32,688 nt of DNA from Candidatus Dojkabacteria bacterium. GTDB lineage: Bacteria; Patescibacteriota; Dojkabacteria; SC72; WJKH01. The stretch lies in NCBI GenBank assembly GCA_014729235.1, contig WJKH01000027.1, positions 1 through 32,688 of the forward strand, read 5' to 3'. A program made the translations under genes and the position numbers. Within the stretch, counting starts at the first letter, position 1. The number at the start of each line of letters is the position of its first letter. Of the stretch, positions 8,084 through 16,459 are shown one piece after another. Under the pieces are notes generated by a model. The model was not told the DNA's origin. It saw only the letters and a list, made by a program, of their open reading frames with translations, and did not search any database.

Positions 8084-8963
8084 TTCCCTCAAAAATTACC
8101 CTAAAGACAAAATACGTTTTATATGCAATTTTGGGAATATTGTCACTTCTGCTGTTTAACAGGGTCTCTGCAGTTATTGCAGAGCAAGCAGGTGACTCAC
8201 CTGAAAGTGGAACAAATTCAAGACTAAATCAGTTGTATGAAAGTTTAATAAGTCTTAATTATGGTGATGAGGGTACGGGGGACTGGGGGGGAAGTGGAAT
8301 CGAATCAAAACTGCGGCAGAATGGACTCCAGACTCGGGGTTATCTGCAGAGGAGGTTTTGAGTGGAGAAAAGTTTTATAGTGGATCACGTCAAGCTCAAT
8401 ATGGAACCGCAACTCCTCAAATTGACTACGCTGAACAATCTCTGATAGCCTGGGATGATCTCTATACTGGAGATTACAGTTCTGAGGAATCTGATTGGGT
8501 GGCGACTGTATCCGATCAGGTGTACTTGGATACCAGAACTGGATTGTATTGGCATAACCCCGGGATTAGCGCGTATAACTGTTTTGACAATAGCACTTGT
8601 GATTTTTTTTCAACTGAACCCCGCGGTGATTATGATGGGAGCGATATTGGGACCTGCACTGGGGGAGGGACTGAGTGTGGTCCAGCCGGTAATGCAATTA
8701 ATTATTGTGCTACTCTTTCTTTGGATTCAGATGGTGATTCTACTCTAGAAACGGATTGGTATTTACCTTCTGTTAAAGAGCTTTTTCAAGCTCAGATTGA
8801 CGGAATAGCCAATCATTTTGCTTTAACTCCAGGTAGTTATTGGTCATCGACCGAAGCTTCTCCATCTCCCAACAGTGTATGGACTCCGTATATGCCTTAT
8901 CCAACGGGGTCAAATTCAGGTAAAGAGTTTAATAGACCGTTTTTGTGTGTCAGGAGAGATTAA
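8080..8963 (+). CDS. secreted DUF1566/Lcl_C-like surface protein, reading frame interrupted at a G7 tract (ORF track: 8080-8361 and 8358-8963)
   Basis: Signal peptide in frame 1. After G7 (8285-8291) the -1 frame reads WNRIKTAAEWTPDSGLSAEEVLSGEKFYSG and continues into TDWYLPSVKELFQAQ...YWSSTEASP...RPFLCVRRD, typical of Lcl_C/DUF1566. ATGA overlap with the upstream gene. Confidence 0.8.
8271..8291 (+). other. putative G-quadruplex / slippery G-tract
   Basis: GGGTACGGGGGACTGGGGGGG: four separable G3 tracts. Contains G_GGG_GGA heptamer 8286-8292 in the zero frame. Confidence 0.55.
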
Positions 8964-9033
8964 GCTCGATTCAATCTACTAATTAATCGTGAAATCTGCT
9001 ATATTAGAAGGTAGAAAATAATTTAAATCTGCC

Positions 9034-9621
9034 TTGCCCTTGGCTTCCAAGAATTTGCCCCAATCAATAAATCTACTCGATCCGGTATTGGAACCGGAAG
9101 ATATATGGACTAAAGCCTATAATTGGATTGTAAACATAGGCAGAGTTTTATTAGTCTTTGTTGAAATAATCGTTTTAGCAGTTTTTTATATCCGATATAC
9201 TTACGATAAAGTAAAAAATGATCTAACTGAGGACATAAATCGTAAAATTCTTTCGGTTTTATCGCTGCCCGAGAACCGCCGCGACGAAAGGAAGTTTCGA
9301 AGCTATCTCAATCTTATTGACGATATAAAGTTAGTACAGGACAATCAAAAGCTCAATTCAGATAGATTGGCAATTATATTGGACACTCTGCCGCAGGAAT
9401 TTGAACTGCAGACGATATCGTTTGTAGGAAATCGTGTGAGCTTAAGTCTTTTGTCAAGAGACTTTGACTCAATTTCTGCTTATACTGCAGATTTAAAAGA
9501 AAATCCGCTAATAGATGAAAATGTTAAAGTTTCCCTCTCAAAAGAAGCAGAAGAGGAAGATTTTTACAGTACAGACATTGAATTCACGGTATCATTTAAA
9601 TTCATCACGTCGGAAGAGTAG
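9034..9621 (+). CDS. PilN-like type IV pilus assembly protein
   Basis: Short cytoplasmic N-terminus INLLDP, one TM, coiled coil, fimbrial-assembly-like domain (DTLPQEFELQTISFVGNRVSLSLLSRD). Followed by PilO-like gene. Confidence 0.7.
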   Translation: MPLASKNLPQSINLLDPVLEPEDIWTKAYNWIVNIGRVLLVFVEIIVLAVFYIRYTYDKVKNDLTEDINRKILSVLSLPENRRDERKFRSYLNLIDDIKLVQDNQKLNSDRLAIILDTLPQEFELQTISFVGNRVSLSLLSRDFDSISAYTADLKENPLIDENVKVSLSKEAEEEDFYSTDIEFTVSFKFITSEE

Positions 9622-9623
9622 GC

Positions 9624-10253
9624 ATGGCAAAAAGTAGTTTATCTCGAGAAAAAGCTCTTAAAGTTATTGAAAATTCCCGACAAAAAGCTGTCGGATACCT
9701 TGTTTTTACCCTTTTTGTTGTGTCGCTCTTACTTATTGGCGCTATCCGTCCGACCGTTTTGACTGTGATTGATCTATTGACTGAGATTGAAGAAAAGGAG
9801 GCTACGGTTGAAAAGCTCGATAACAAGATTAATGCTCTTAAAGAGCTTCGCACTGAATATAACGGAGGTATTCGTGACTCAATTGCTGATCTTTCAATGG
9901 TATTTCCAACTCGTGGGGATTTTAGTCTGTTTTTAGCTAATATTGAGAAAATAGCCGACAGCCAGGGATTTGGCCTTGTTAATATCAGTTTTGAAAAGTA
10001 TACGGAGCCTAGTGAGGGTGAGATAAATCCAGTTTCGCCCGATGTTTTAGTCCCATGGACTGTGATAATTAATGTTCGCGGTGATAGTGCTAATCTCATT
10101 AAATTGCTTAAATCCATTGAGAGTATGCCTATGTATCCGGAAATTCAGAATGTTTCGTTTTCAAACAAGGTTGATGATCAAGGTATGACAACTTTCACTG
10201 TGGTTATAAAGGTTTACAAGATTGAGGATCCTGAGTTTTATGAAATGAAATGA
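9624..10253 (+). CDS. PilO-like type IV pilus assembly protein
   Basis: One N-terminal TM, coiled coil, ferredoxin-like C-terminus (VPWTVIINVRGDSANLIKLLKSIESMPMYPEIQNVSFS). Confidence 0.7.
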   Translation: MAKSSLSREKALKVIENSRQKAVGYLVFTLFVVSLLLIGAIRPTVLTVIDLLTEIEEKEATVEKLDNKINALKELRTEYNGGIRDSIADLSMVFPTRGDFSLFLANIEKIADSQGFGLVNISFEKYTEPSEGEINPVSPDVLVPWTVIINVRGDSANLIKLLKSIESMPMYPEIQNVSFSNKVDDQGMTTFTVVIKVYKIEDPEFYEMK

Positions 10254-10279
10254 TAGGTTAATTATTATTAAATAGTCTA

Positions 10280-10510
10280 ATGAGAAAGCCATTTGTAGCT
10301 CTGTTGATTCTTGCAGTTCTGGGAATAGCCGTCTGGGTCGGTTTTTCAATTTACTTTGCTCTAACATCGATAGATGAAGACCCTGAAGTTGAGATTTATG
10401 CCGCTCCTATCAAGTCTTCTTTTAATATTGAGGAGATTTCTGATACAAATTCACGGATTAAGGAGAATTTAATTGTTCAGCCTGAAGTTTTTCTTGATTT
10501 AGAGGATTAG
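10280..10510 (+). CDS. small single-TM protein, unknown function
   Basis: 76 aa, N-terminal TM, in the pilN/pilO-like operon. Confidence 0.6.
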   Translation: MRKPFVALLILAVLGIAVWVGFSIYFALTSIDEDPEVEIYAAPIKSSFNIEEISDTNSRIKENLIVQPEVFLDLED

Positions 10511-10587
10511 TTGATCTTATTTATTGCTCACATCAGGCGAATATTCTGGCCTACAGTCGATGAGATTCATATCCCTAGCCTGCAGCT

Positions 10588-11691
10588 TTACTGAATGTCA
10601 ATATAATCCTTTAACTTCTTATCATAAGACCTCTCCTTCAACTTCTTCAAAGCCTTCGCCTCAATCTGACGAATACGCTCTCTGGTCACACCAAATTCAC
10701 GGCCAACCTCCTCCAAAGTGCGAGTTACGCCATCCTCAAGCCCAAACCTCAGCGACAGAACCTTTCTTTCTCGATCCTGAAGAGTACCGAGGATCTCCTT
10801 CATTTGCTTTTTCAGATACTCTATTGTAGCAATTTGGTCAGGAGATAAGGAAAATTCGTCGGCAATAATATCTTCAAGTTTATTGTCTTTTTCGTCCCCA
10901 ATTGGAGTAGATAGTGAGGCTGGATTTTGCTTGATTTTCTTAATTTCCTCGACCTTCTCAACCTCAATTTCCATCTCTTCAGCTATCTCTTCGCTTTTAG
11001 GTTTGCGGCCGAGCTTAGAAGCCAAAATCGCTTGAACTTTGTTAAACTTGTTTATTGTTTCAATCATATGAACAGGAATTCTAATAGTTCTGGCTTGATC
11101 TGCAATTGCACGGGTAATTGCCTGACGGATCCACCAAGTAGCGTAGGTTGAGAATTTGAACCCTTTGGTATAGTCAAACTTTTCTACAGCGCGCATTAAT
11201 CCCATATTTCCTTCCTGGATTAGGTCAAGCAAGTCAAGGCCGCGTTTAGCGTATTTCTTGGCGATACTTACAACAAGTCGCAGATTAGCTGTAATCAAAA
11301 GGTTATGAGCTTCCTGATCGCCCTTTTCAATTCTTTTTGCCAGAATAACCTCTTCTTCACCTGTGAGAAGGGGAATTTTACCAATCTCATGAAGATATGA
11401 GCGAATAGCGTCTGTTGAACTTCCGGCCTGGATAGACTTTAAAATTTTAATTTTTTTCTCCAGCGTAAGATTATCTGTGCTGGTTGTGTCAGGGGTGTCG
11501 TCCTCATCATCCAGATCTATAACCTCAACATTTTCCTCCTGGAGACGGCTAAATATTTGATCTATAGCATCAATGTCGTCTTCTACATTTGGAAAAGCTT
11601 GGAGAATTTCTGTTTGCGTCAAAAAACCTTGCTTTTGTCCCTTCTCTACAAGCTTATCAAGGATTTTTTTGCGTCTTTTGGTTTGTTTCAT
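10588..11691 (-). CDS. rpoD: RNA polymerase sigma-70 factor (start probably MKQTKRRKK at 11691)
   Basis: Region 1.2 [21 protein letters not shown], region 2 [44 protein letters not shown], region 4 [27 protein letters not shown]. Confidence 0.96.
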   Translation of the reverse strand: MKQTKRRKKILDKLVEKGQKQGFLTQTEILQAFPNVEDDIDAIDQIFSRLQEENVEVIDLDDEDDTPDTTSTDNLTLEKKIKILKSIQAGSSTDAIRSYLHEIGKIPLLTGEEEVILAKRIEKGDQEAHNLLITANLRLVVSIAKKYAKRGLDLLDLIQEGNMGLMRAVEKFDYTKGFKFSTYATWWIRQAITRAIADQARTIRIPVHMIETINKFNKVQAILASKLGRKPKSEEIAEEMEIEVEKVEEIKKIKQNPASLSTPIGDEKDNKLEDIIADEFSLSPDQIATIEYLKKQMKEILGTLQDRERKVLSLRFGLEDGVTRTLEEVGREFGVTRERIRQIEAKALKKLKERSYDKKLKDYIDIQ

Positions 11692-11705
11692 TAAAGTATT
11701 AGTGT

Positions 11706-11711
11706 TATAAT
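11706..11711. promoter_or_regulatory. shared/symmetric -10 region between rpoD and the zinc-ribbon gene
   Basis: TGT-TATAAT on +, with ATG at 11718 only 6 nt downstream. The minus strand reads TTATAACACTAATACTTTAATG into the rpoD start. Confidence 0.5.
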
Positions 11712-11717
11712 TTAAAC

Positions 11718-12095
11718 ATGGGATCAAAAATCAGTAAAAAAACTAAATCCACAAAGAATTCTAAAAGTATTTTTCTCAAAAAGAAGAATAGTGACACAGA
11801 ATCCAAGAAGGAATTCTTTATAGAAAGCGTTTCTAAATTTTGCGATAGGTGCGGTACGCCTTATAGTACTTCTGATGTTCATATTGTTCAGGAGACAAGT
11901 TCCAGCACCATTATACACTTTTCTTGCTCCAATTGTCTATCGAATCACATTGCTAACTTTGTGCCGGCAATTGGGACTGTCAGCAGGATGCCAATAAATA
12001 CTGATCTAACTTCTGACGAGATAGTAGGGTTCATCAGATCAGGTAAAGTTTCTACGGACGATGTACTAGATGTGTATGATCGACTAAATGACTAG
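11718..12095 (+). CDS. small zinc-ribbon-like protein of unknown function
   Basis: 125 aa, CDRC...CSNC (two CxxC), basic N-terminus, divergent from rpoD. Confidence 0.65.
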   Translation: MGSKISKKTKSTKNSKSIFLKKKNSDTESKKEFFIESVSKFCDRCGTPYSTSDVHIVQETSSSTIIHFSCSNCLSNHIANFVPAIGTVSRMPINTDLTSDEIVGFIRSGKVSTDDVLDVYDRLND

Positions 12096-12101
12096 GTTTA
12101 A

Positions 12102-12602
12102 TTAATTATTTCCTTGTTCCTCAACATTTTCAGGAGTTTCTGGCGTTGTTGCTTCCTCAACAGCAGGAGTTTCTATAGGTGTTTCTCTGATTACTGGAGC
12201 GACATTTATTATAATCTTGTCTGAAGGGCGATATAGAATTGCCTTCTTTTGGTAAATAATTAGTTTATCGCCATTTTCAACTCCCTGGTAGAAGTCAGGG
12301 TTATCTTCAATTAACTTTGTGTTGTCAGTAACAGTTGCAATCGTTGGTGTCTCATCGGGGAGCACAATGATTTTTCTAAGTTCTGATATAACTTGCTGTG
12401 TATCCTGAGATTGAACTTCAGGGCTGTTAGCATTTTTACGTTCTTCAATATACAGGTAAATAAGCACTCCACAAGCTATAGTCAGGACAAGAACAAGCAG
12501 CAGCAGAAACTGTGAGCCTTTGCTGGCTTTGTTTTTTTTCTTTGTTCCCGAGTTACTTGAGTCGAAATTGGGCATTTTAGATCGCTTGGCTGTATTTTCC
12601 AT
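12102..12602 (-). CDS. single-TM protein of a type common in CPR genomes, unknown function
   Basis: KIIVLPDETPTIATVTDNTKLIEDNPDFYQGVENGDKLIIYQKKAILYRPSDKIIINVAPV core after one TM. Confidence 0.7.
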   Translation of the reverse strand: MENTAKRSKMPNFDSSNSGTKKKNKASKGSQFLLLLVLVLTIACGVLIYLYIEERKNANSPEVQSQDTQQVISELRKIIVLPDETPTIATVTDNTKLIEDNPDFYQGVENGDKLIIYQKKAILYRPSDKIIINVAPVIRETPIETPAVEEATTPETPENVEEQGNN

Positions 12603-12631
12603 ATATTAAAAAGTGAAAATTAAAGATGCAA

Positions 12632-15600
12632 TTACTTATATAGCCATATTAATGTAAATTGCTTGTCTGTGTCAAATTCTGACTGGTAAATAAGTCCGGA
12701 ATTGGAACTACTCAATGAATCACTTTCAGTTATGGCCCAGGAATTTGGATAATTTATCTCAAGATTGAGTATAGAATCTTCAATTCCGGGCTGTTTGTAA
12801 ATATCCAAGTCATAGACGATTTTATCATCCTTTATTGAGATAGGGAAGTAGCCTGACGAATCAGGTCTTTTGAGTGTGTATGAAATTTCAAGAGAGTTGC
12901 TGGATTTGATTGGAGTATTGAACCAGCCTCCAATAACCTTAAAGCCATTTGAATAAGTTGTTGTGTAACTATTCTCCTCAAAGCCGTCAACATAAGTTAC
13001 ATTTGCTGTTTCGGGCAGGAAAATTCGAAAGTAGTTGGTGTAATCGCCTTCCGGGTATACGTTTGCTACAGAACTGTTGGAAAGGTTGACTTTGTAGCTG
13101 TAGCGGATTTCATTAGGACTGATAATGTCCACATCAATGGCCGATGCGCGTGTGGTAAACAGATTTGCTTTATTTGCTCCCCAATTCCAATCTACGGCTG
13201 CAGGAGCACTTTGATAATCTTTTTTCAAAGCTCCGTTCCAGCCCTCGGTGATTAAATAACCACTAGCCTGGTCAGAGTCCATATGTATGAGGAGATCTTT
13301 TTCATCTAGGCTGTTAAGTAAGGTCTCTGCTATCAGAGGAATTTCTTTAGGGCTGAAGTTTACAACCTTTTTGATAACTTCATCTGTCAACTGACGGAGA
13401 AATTCTGATTTTTGTGTGCTGCCTGGGGTATACTCTTTGTGGATTTCAAAAATCATATCATACAGATTCTCACTGTTTACCAGGGTTTTGGCTCCGGTCG
13501 AGTCACTGAGCTCAAGGCCTCCCCATATATTTAGAAGATCCTGGATTAAATTTAGGTTCACAGCAATCACTCCATCTGCTTGATAAATATCTCCTGCTTG
13601 TTCTATAAAAAATTCCGCTGAGCTCGCGGCAGTTGGAAAGTCCGGGCTCCAGTTTGAGAGCGATAAATTCCAGTTTTCTACATCAAGTGCAGACTCCATA
13701 TCGTCTGGGGCGGGATAAAACTTGTTGTTTTGAGCTAATTTGCCATCTAAATCATACACATCGTTAACTGTGAATTGCACGATTTGTCCTCCCTCTACCT
13801 GTATAATTGCAAAGCTGGATATCCAGCCTCCTGTGCTTCGTATTTCTGAAGGATTTTGCAAGAGTACTATATACTTTTTTCTTTCGTAAAGTCCCAATAG
13901 CTCAGGCATAAGAGAGAGCGTCTCTTTTGCCGGTGGGATATAAGTTTCTGATTGTAGAGCCAGGTCTTTCATAAGAATAATTTCATCTTGCAGAAACTTA
14001 GGGAAAGCTGTTACATCAATTTCACGGGCTAACTTTGCTCCCAGGATAATATCGTAGGCTGCCTTATCAAGGCTTTGTTTGTTATCAGCTATTGCTTGAA
14101 GTTCTTCTCTGTACTGCCTTGTCGATACTACTGTTACATCATCAGGTGTGACTGATGGCTGAAATTCTCTGAGATAATCTATCACAGGGACCAGGGTTTC
14201 GGTAGCTTCTTCAGTTCCTGTTGCTATATAATTTATACTGTAAAATAGGTTCGAGGTGTTTTCGTATAGTTCTCTTTGCCCAAGGATTAGAAATAACCAG
14301 TTTAATCTTTCCAGATTAGTGATTTGCGAGTTGCTGTATTTGTGAATTCTTTCAATCTTGCTGGGTATTCGTTCGGTTTCCATAGTCTGCAGGTCAGAGT
14401 AAAGAGACTTTGACTCACGGTAGGTAAGGATTCCTGTGATAATGAGTGTAAGAACAGGCCCGAGTAAGAAGTAGTAAATGGCCGTCAGGACTACTGTTAT
14501 GCCCGCCAGCTTCAGAAGTGATATTGCGTTTAGCTTTTCTTTCACTTTGGCGCTTTTTAGCGGAGCAAAGAAGTTACTTACAGATTTGCCAAGTCCCGTT
14601 TGAATAGTTTTAGTTTTTTTATTAGAGGTTTCTCTGACAGTTTTGCTCTGAGTTTCTTCTACATCACTGACTTGTGCTTTAGACTTGGTATTCTGCTCAG
14701 GTTTGGAGTCTGAAGGGGAAGCTGAACTCTTATTTTCTCCGGGTTTTTTATACCACTGTTTATTGTGCCTCTCATAAGTTAGCTCAAGCATTTCGGTAAT
14801 AGTTTCCTGAAGTGGTGATTTTTGTTCCCATCCGTATTCAGAGGCATTGGGAGCTGGAATATACAAATTATGCATCACAGGTGAGTCACTTGAGTGTGGT
14901 TCAAATTTGATTTCAGATGCGTTTGGATTAAGTTCGAGGACTTTATAGGCAACTGATAATGTCGTGTATTCATTATTGTTTGCAAGAGAAATAACTTCTC
15001 CCTTCGTTTTGTTGTCAAACGCTAGTTTTAAAATTCCATAAATTGCATCTTCAGCGCTGAGTAAATGATGGGTTTCCAGCCCCTCTCCAAATATTTTGAT
15101 AACGTTGCTCTTAACTGCATTTTCGAATATTGAATCAAGGTCCTCATCATGAATTGCGTAGTTTTCTCCAAGGACTGTTCCAAGCCGAATTATTCTGACA
15201 TTGGCATTTGATTTATCATGATACTCAGCTGTAAGAGTTTCTGAGTATTTTTGTAACTCTGAAGTGGAGTAGGGGGAGGGCGTCATATATGAGTTGTTGA
15301 ATTGTTCTCGTGCAAGTTTCTTGTTTAGTTCGATGGAGGTAATGAGATTAAACTTTGCCTTATTCTTAAGTGATAGCTTCAGGCTAAGATTTAGGTTGTT
15401 TGATTCGTGTAGGAAATCGCGGCTGTTTAGAACATCCTGGCTAAGTAAATAGTCGTACTGGATAAAAAACATGTAATCAACTCTATCAATAGTTTTATAA
15501 AACTCTTCAATTCCGTGAAAATCGATAAAGTCAATTTTTGAATTCTTTTTGAGTTTCGCGATCAGGTCTTTTCCCTGCGCAGTGTAATCATCGATGATTA

Positions 15601-15721
15601 TAACTTTACTACCTTGTTTGGCTAAAGCTTGAGCAATATCAAAGCCAAGCTGATTAGCCCCATGAACCAGAATTGACACAGGGGTTCTTATGTGAATTTT
15701 CTGAAAATCAGCTTTGCTCAT
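12632..15721 (-). CDS. fusion: N-terminal SDR/NAD(P)-epimerase-like domain + TM + DUF4012
   Basis: N-term VSILVHGANQLGFDIAQALAKQGSKVIIIDD (Rossmann) and TPSPYSTSELQKYSETL. C-term LLQNPSEIRSTGGWISSFAIIQVEGGQIVQFTVNDVYDLDGKL...FPTAASSAEFFIEQA (DUF4012). Confidence 0.85.
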   Translation of the reverse strand: MSKADFQKIHIRTPVSILVHGANQLGFDIAQALAKQGSKVIIIDDYTAQGKDLIAKLKKNSKIDFIDFHGIEEFYKTIDRVDYMFFIQYDYLLSQDVLNSRDFLHESNNLNLSLKLSLKNKAKFNLITSIELNKKLAREQFNNSYMTPSPYSTSELQKYSETLTAEYHDKSNANVRIIRLGTVLGENYAIHDEDLDSIFENAVKSNVIKIFGEGLETHHLLSAEDAIYGILKLAFDNKTKGEVISLANNNEYTTLSVAYKVLELNPNASEIKFEPHSSDSPVMHNLYIPAPNASEYGWEQKSPLQETITEMLELTYERHNKQWYKKPGENKSSASPSDSKPEQNTKSKAQVSDVEETQSKTVRETSNKKTKTIQTGLGKSVSNFFAPLKSAKVKEKLNAISLLKLAGITVVLTAIYYFLLGPVLTLIITGILTYRESKSLYSDLQTMETERIPSKIERIHKYSNSQITNLERLNWLFLILGQRELYENTSNLFYSINYIATGTEEATETLVPVIDYLREFQPSVTPDDVTVVSTRQYREELQAIADNKQSLDKAAYDIILGAKLAREIDVTAFPKFLQDEIILMKDLALQSETYIPPAKETLSLMPELLGLYERKKYIVLLQNPSEIRSTGGWISSFAIIQVEGGQIVQFTVNDVYDLDGKLAQNNKFYPAPDDMESALDVENWNLSLSNWSPDFPTAASSAEFFIEQAGDIYQADGVIAVNLNLIQDLLNIWGGLELSDSTGAKTLVNSENLYDMIFEIHKEYTPGSTQKSEFLRQLTDEVIKKVVNFSPKEIPLIAETLLNSLDEKDLLIHMDSDQASGYLITEGWNGALKKDYQSAPAAVDWNWGANKANLFTTRASAIDVDIISPNEIRYSYKVNLSNSSVANVYPEGDYTNYFRIFLPETANVTYVDGFEENSYTTTYSNGFKVIGGWFNTPIKSSNSLEISYTLKRPDSSGYFPISIKDDKIVYDLDIYKQPGIEDSILNLEINYPNSWAITESDSLSSSNSGLIYQSEFDTDKQFTLIWLYK

Positions 15722-15735
15722 CTTTTACTGTAAAA

Positions 15736-16398
15736 TCAGATTAACTCTGTCGGGATCGGCATTAAATATGCAACGATGTTTAAGTGATAGTCCTCGTTTA
15801 TTATAACCGGTACCTCAATGGTTTCATACCCCTCTGCAGTGATTTTTATCACGTGATTAGTAGCACTTATTTCATGTTTTTTTAGCGGGACTTCTGAAAT
15901 GTACTCGTTGTCGATATATATAGATACTCCGGGAACTTCAGTTGAAACCGATAGACTTCCAGCGCTTTTCTTAATTGATTTTGCAGGGGTATAAAACAGC
16001 ATATATCCTGATTTAATATTTTGTGGGCCGAGTTCGACGGAAATTACAGATTCTGTGTTTCTTGTAAGCTCAATTGTGAATGTCTGAGGGTCATAAAATG
16101 CTTCATTTCCGGAAATTCTGGATAATTTGACCTGGTAGGTACCTTCTTCAAGATCGCCGATGACCTGGCTTGTTTCTCCATAGTCTTTTCCGTTAACTTC
16201 AATCTCGGATTTACTGTTAGGTGTCGTAATAGAGAGGTTTGTATTGCTATAGAATGATTTGATGACAGGAATTTTTGATAGCAGCCTGTCTGCAGGCATG
16301 AATATCAAAATCATAGTAACAGCAAGAATAGTGATAATTATTAATATCGGGAGGGCAAACTTTTTCATAGGTAACTGGTTCGAATTAAGCTTAATCAA
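15736..16398 (-). CDS. PEGA-domain membrane-anchored protein
   Basis: N-terminal TM. Two PEGA-like modules, second: GSLSVSTEVPGVSIYIDNEYISEVPLKKHEISATNHVIKITAEGYETIEVPV. Confidence 0.8.
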   Translation of the reverse strand: MIKLNSNQLPMKKFALPILIIITILAVTMILIFMPADRLLSKIPVIKSFYSNTNLSITTPNSKSEIEVNGKDYGETSQVIGDLEEGTYQVKLSRISGNEAFYDPQTFTIELTRNTESVISVELGPQNIKSGYMLFYTPAKSIKKSAGSLSVSTEVPGVSIYIDNEYISEVPLKKHEISATNHVIKITAEGYETIEVPVIINEDYHLNIVAYLMPIPTELI

Positions 16399-16459
16399 TT
16401 TAGCTTAAATATAGCACTTTTCTAAGATATAAGTAAAGGGAATTGTCAGTAAGAATCGA

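Noticed and set aside
9605-10117. 170-aa minus-strand ORF
   Set aside because: Antisense shadow of the PilO-like gene; Ser/Arg-rich, no recognisable domain.
10524-10829. 101-aa plus-strand ORF
   Set aside because: Mostly antisense to the rpoD 3' end; low-complexity Ser/Pro composition.
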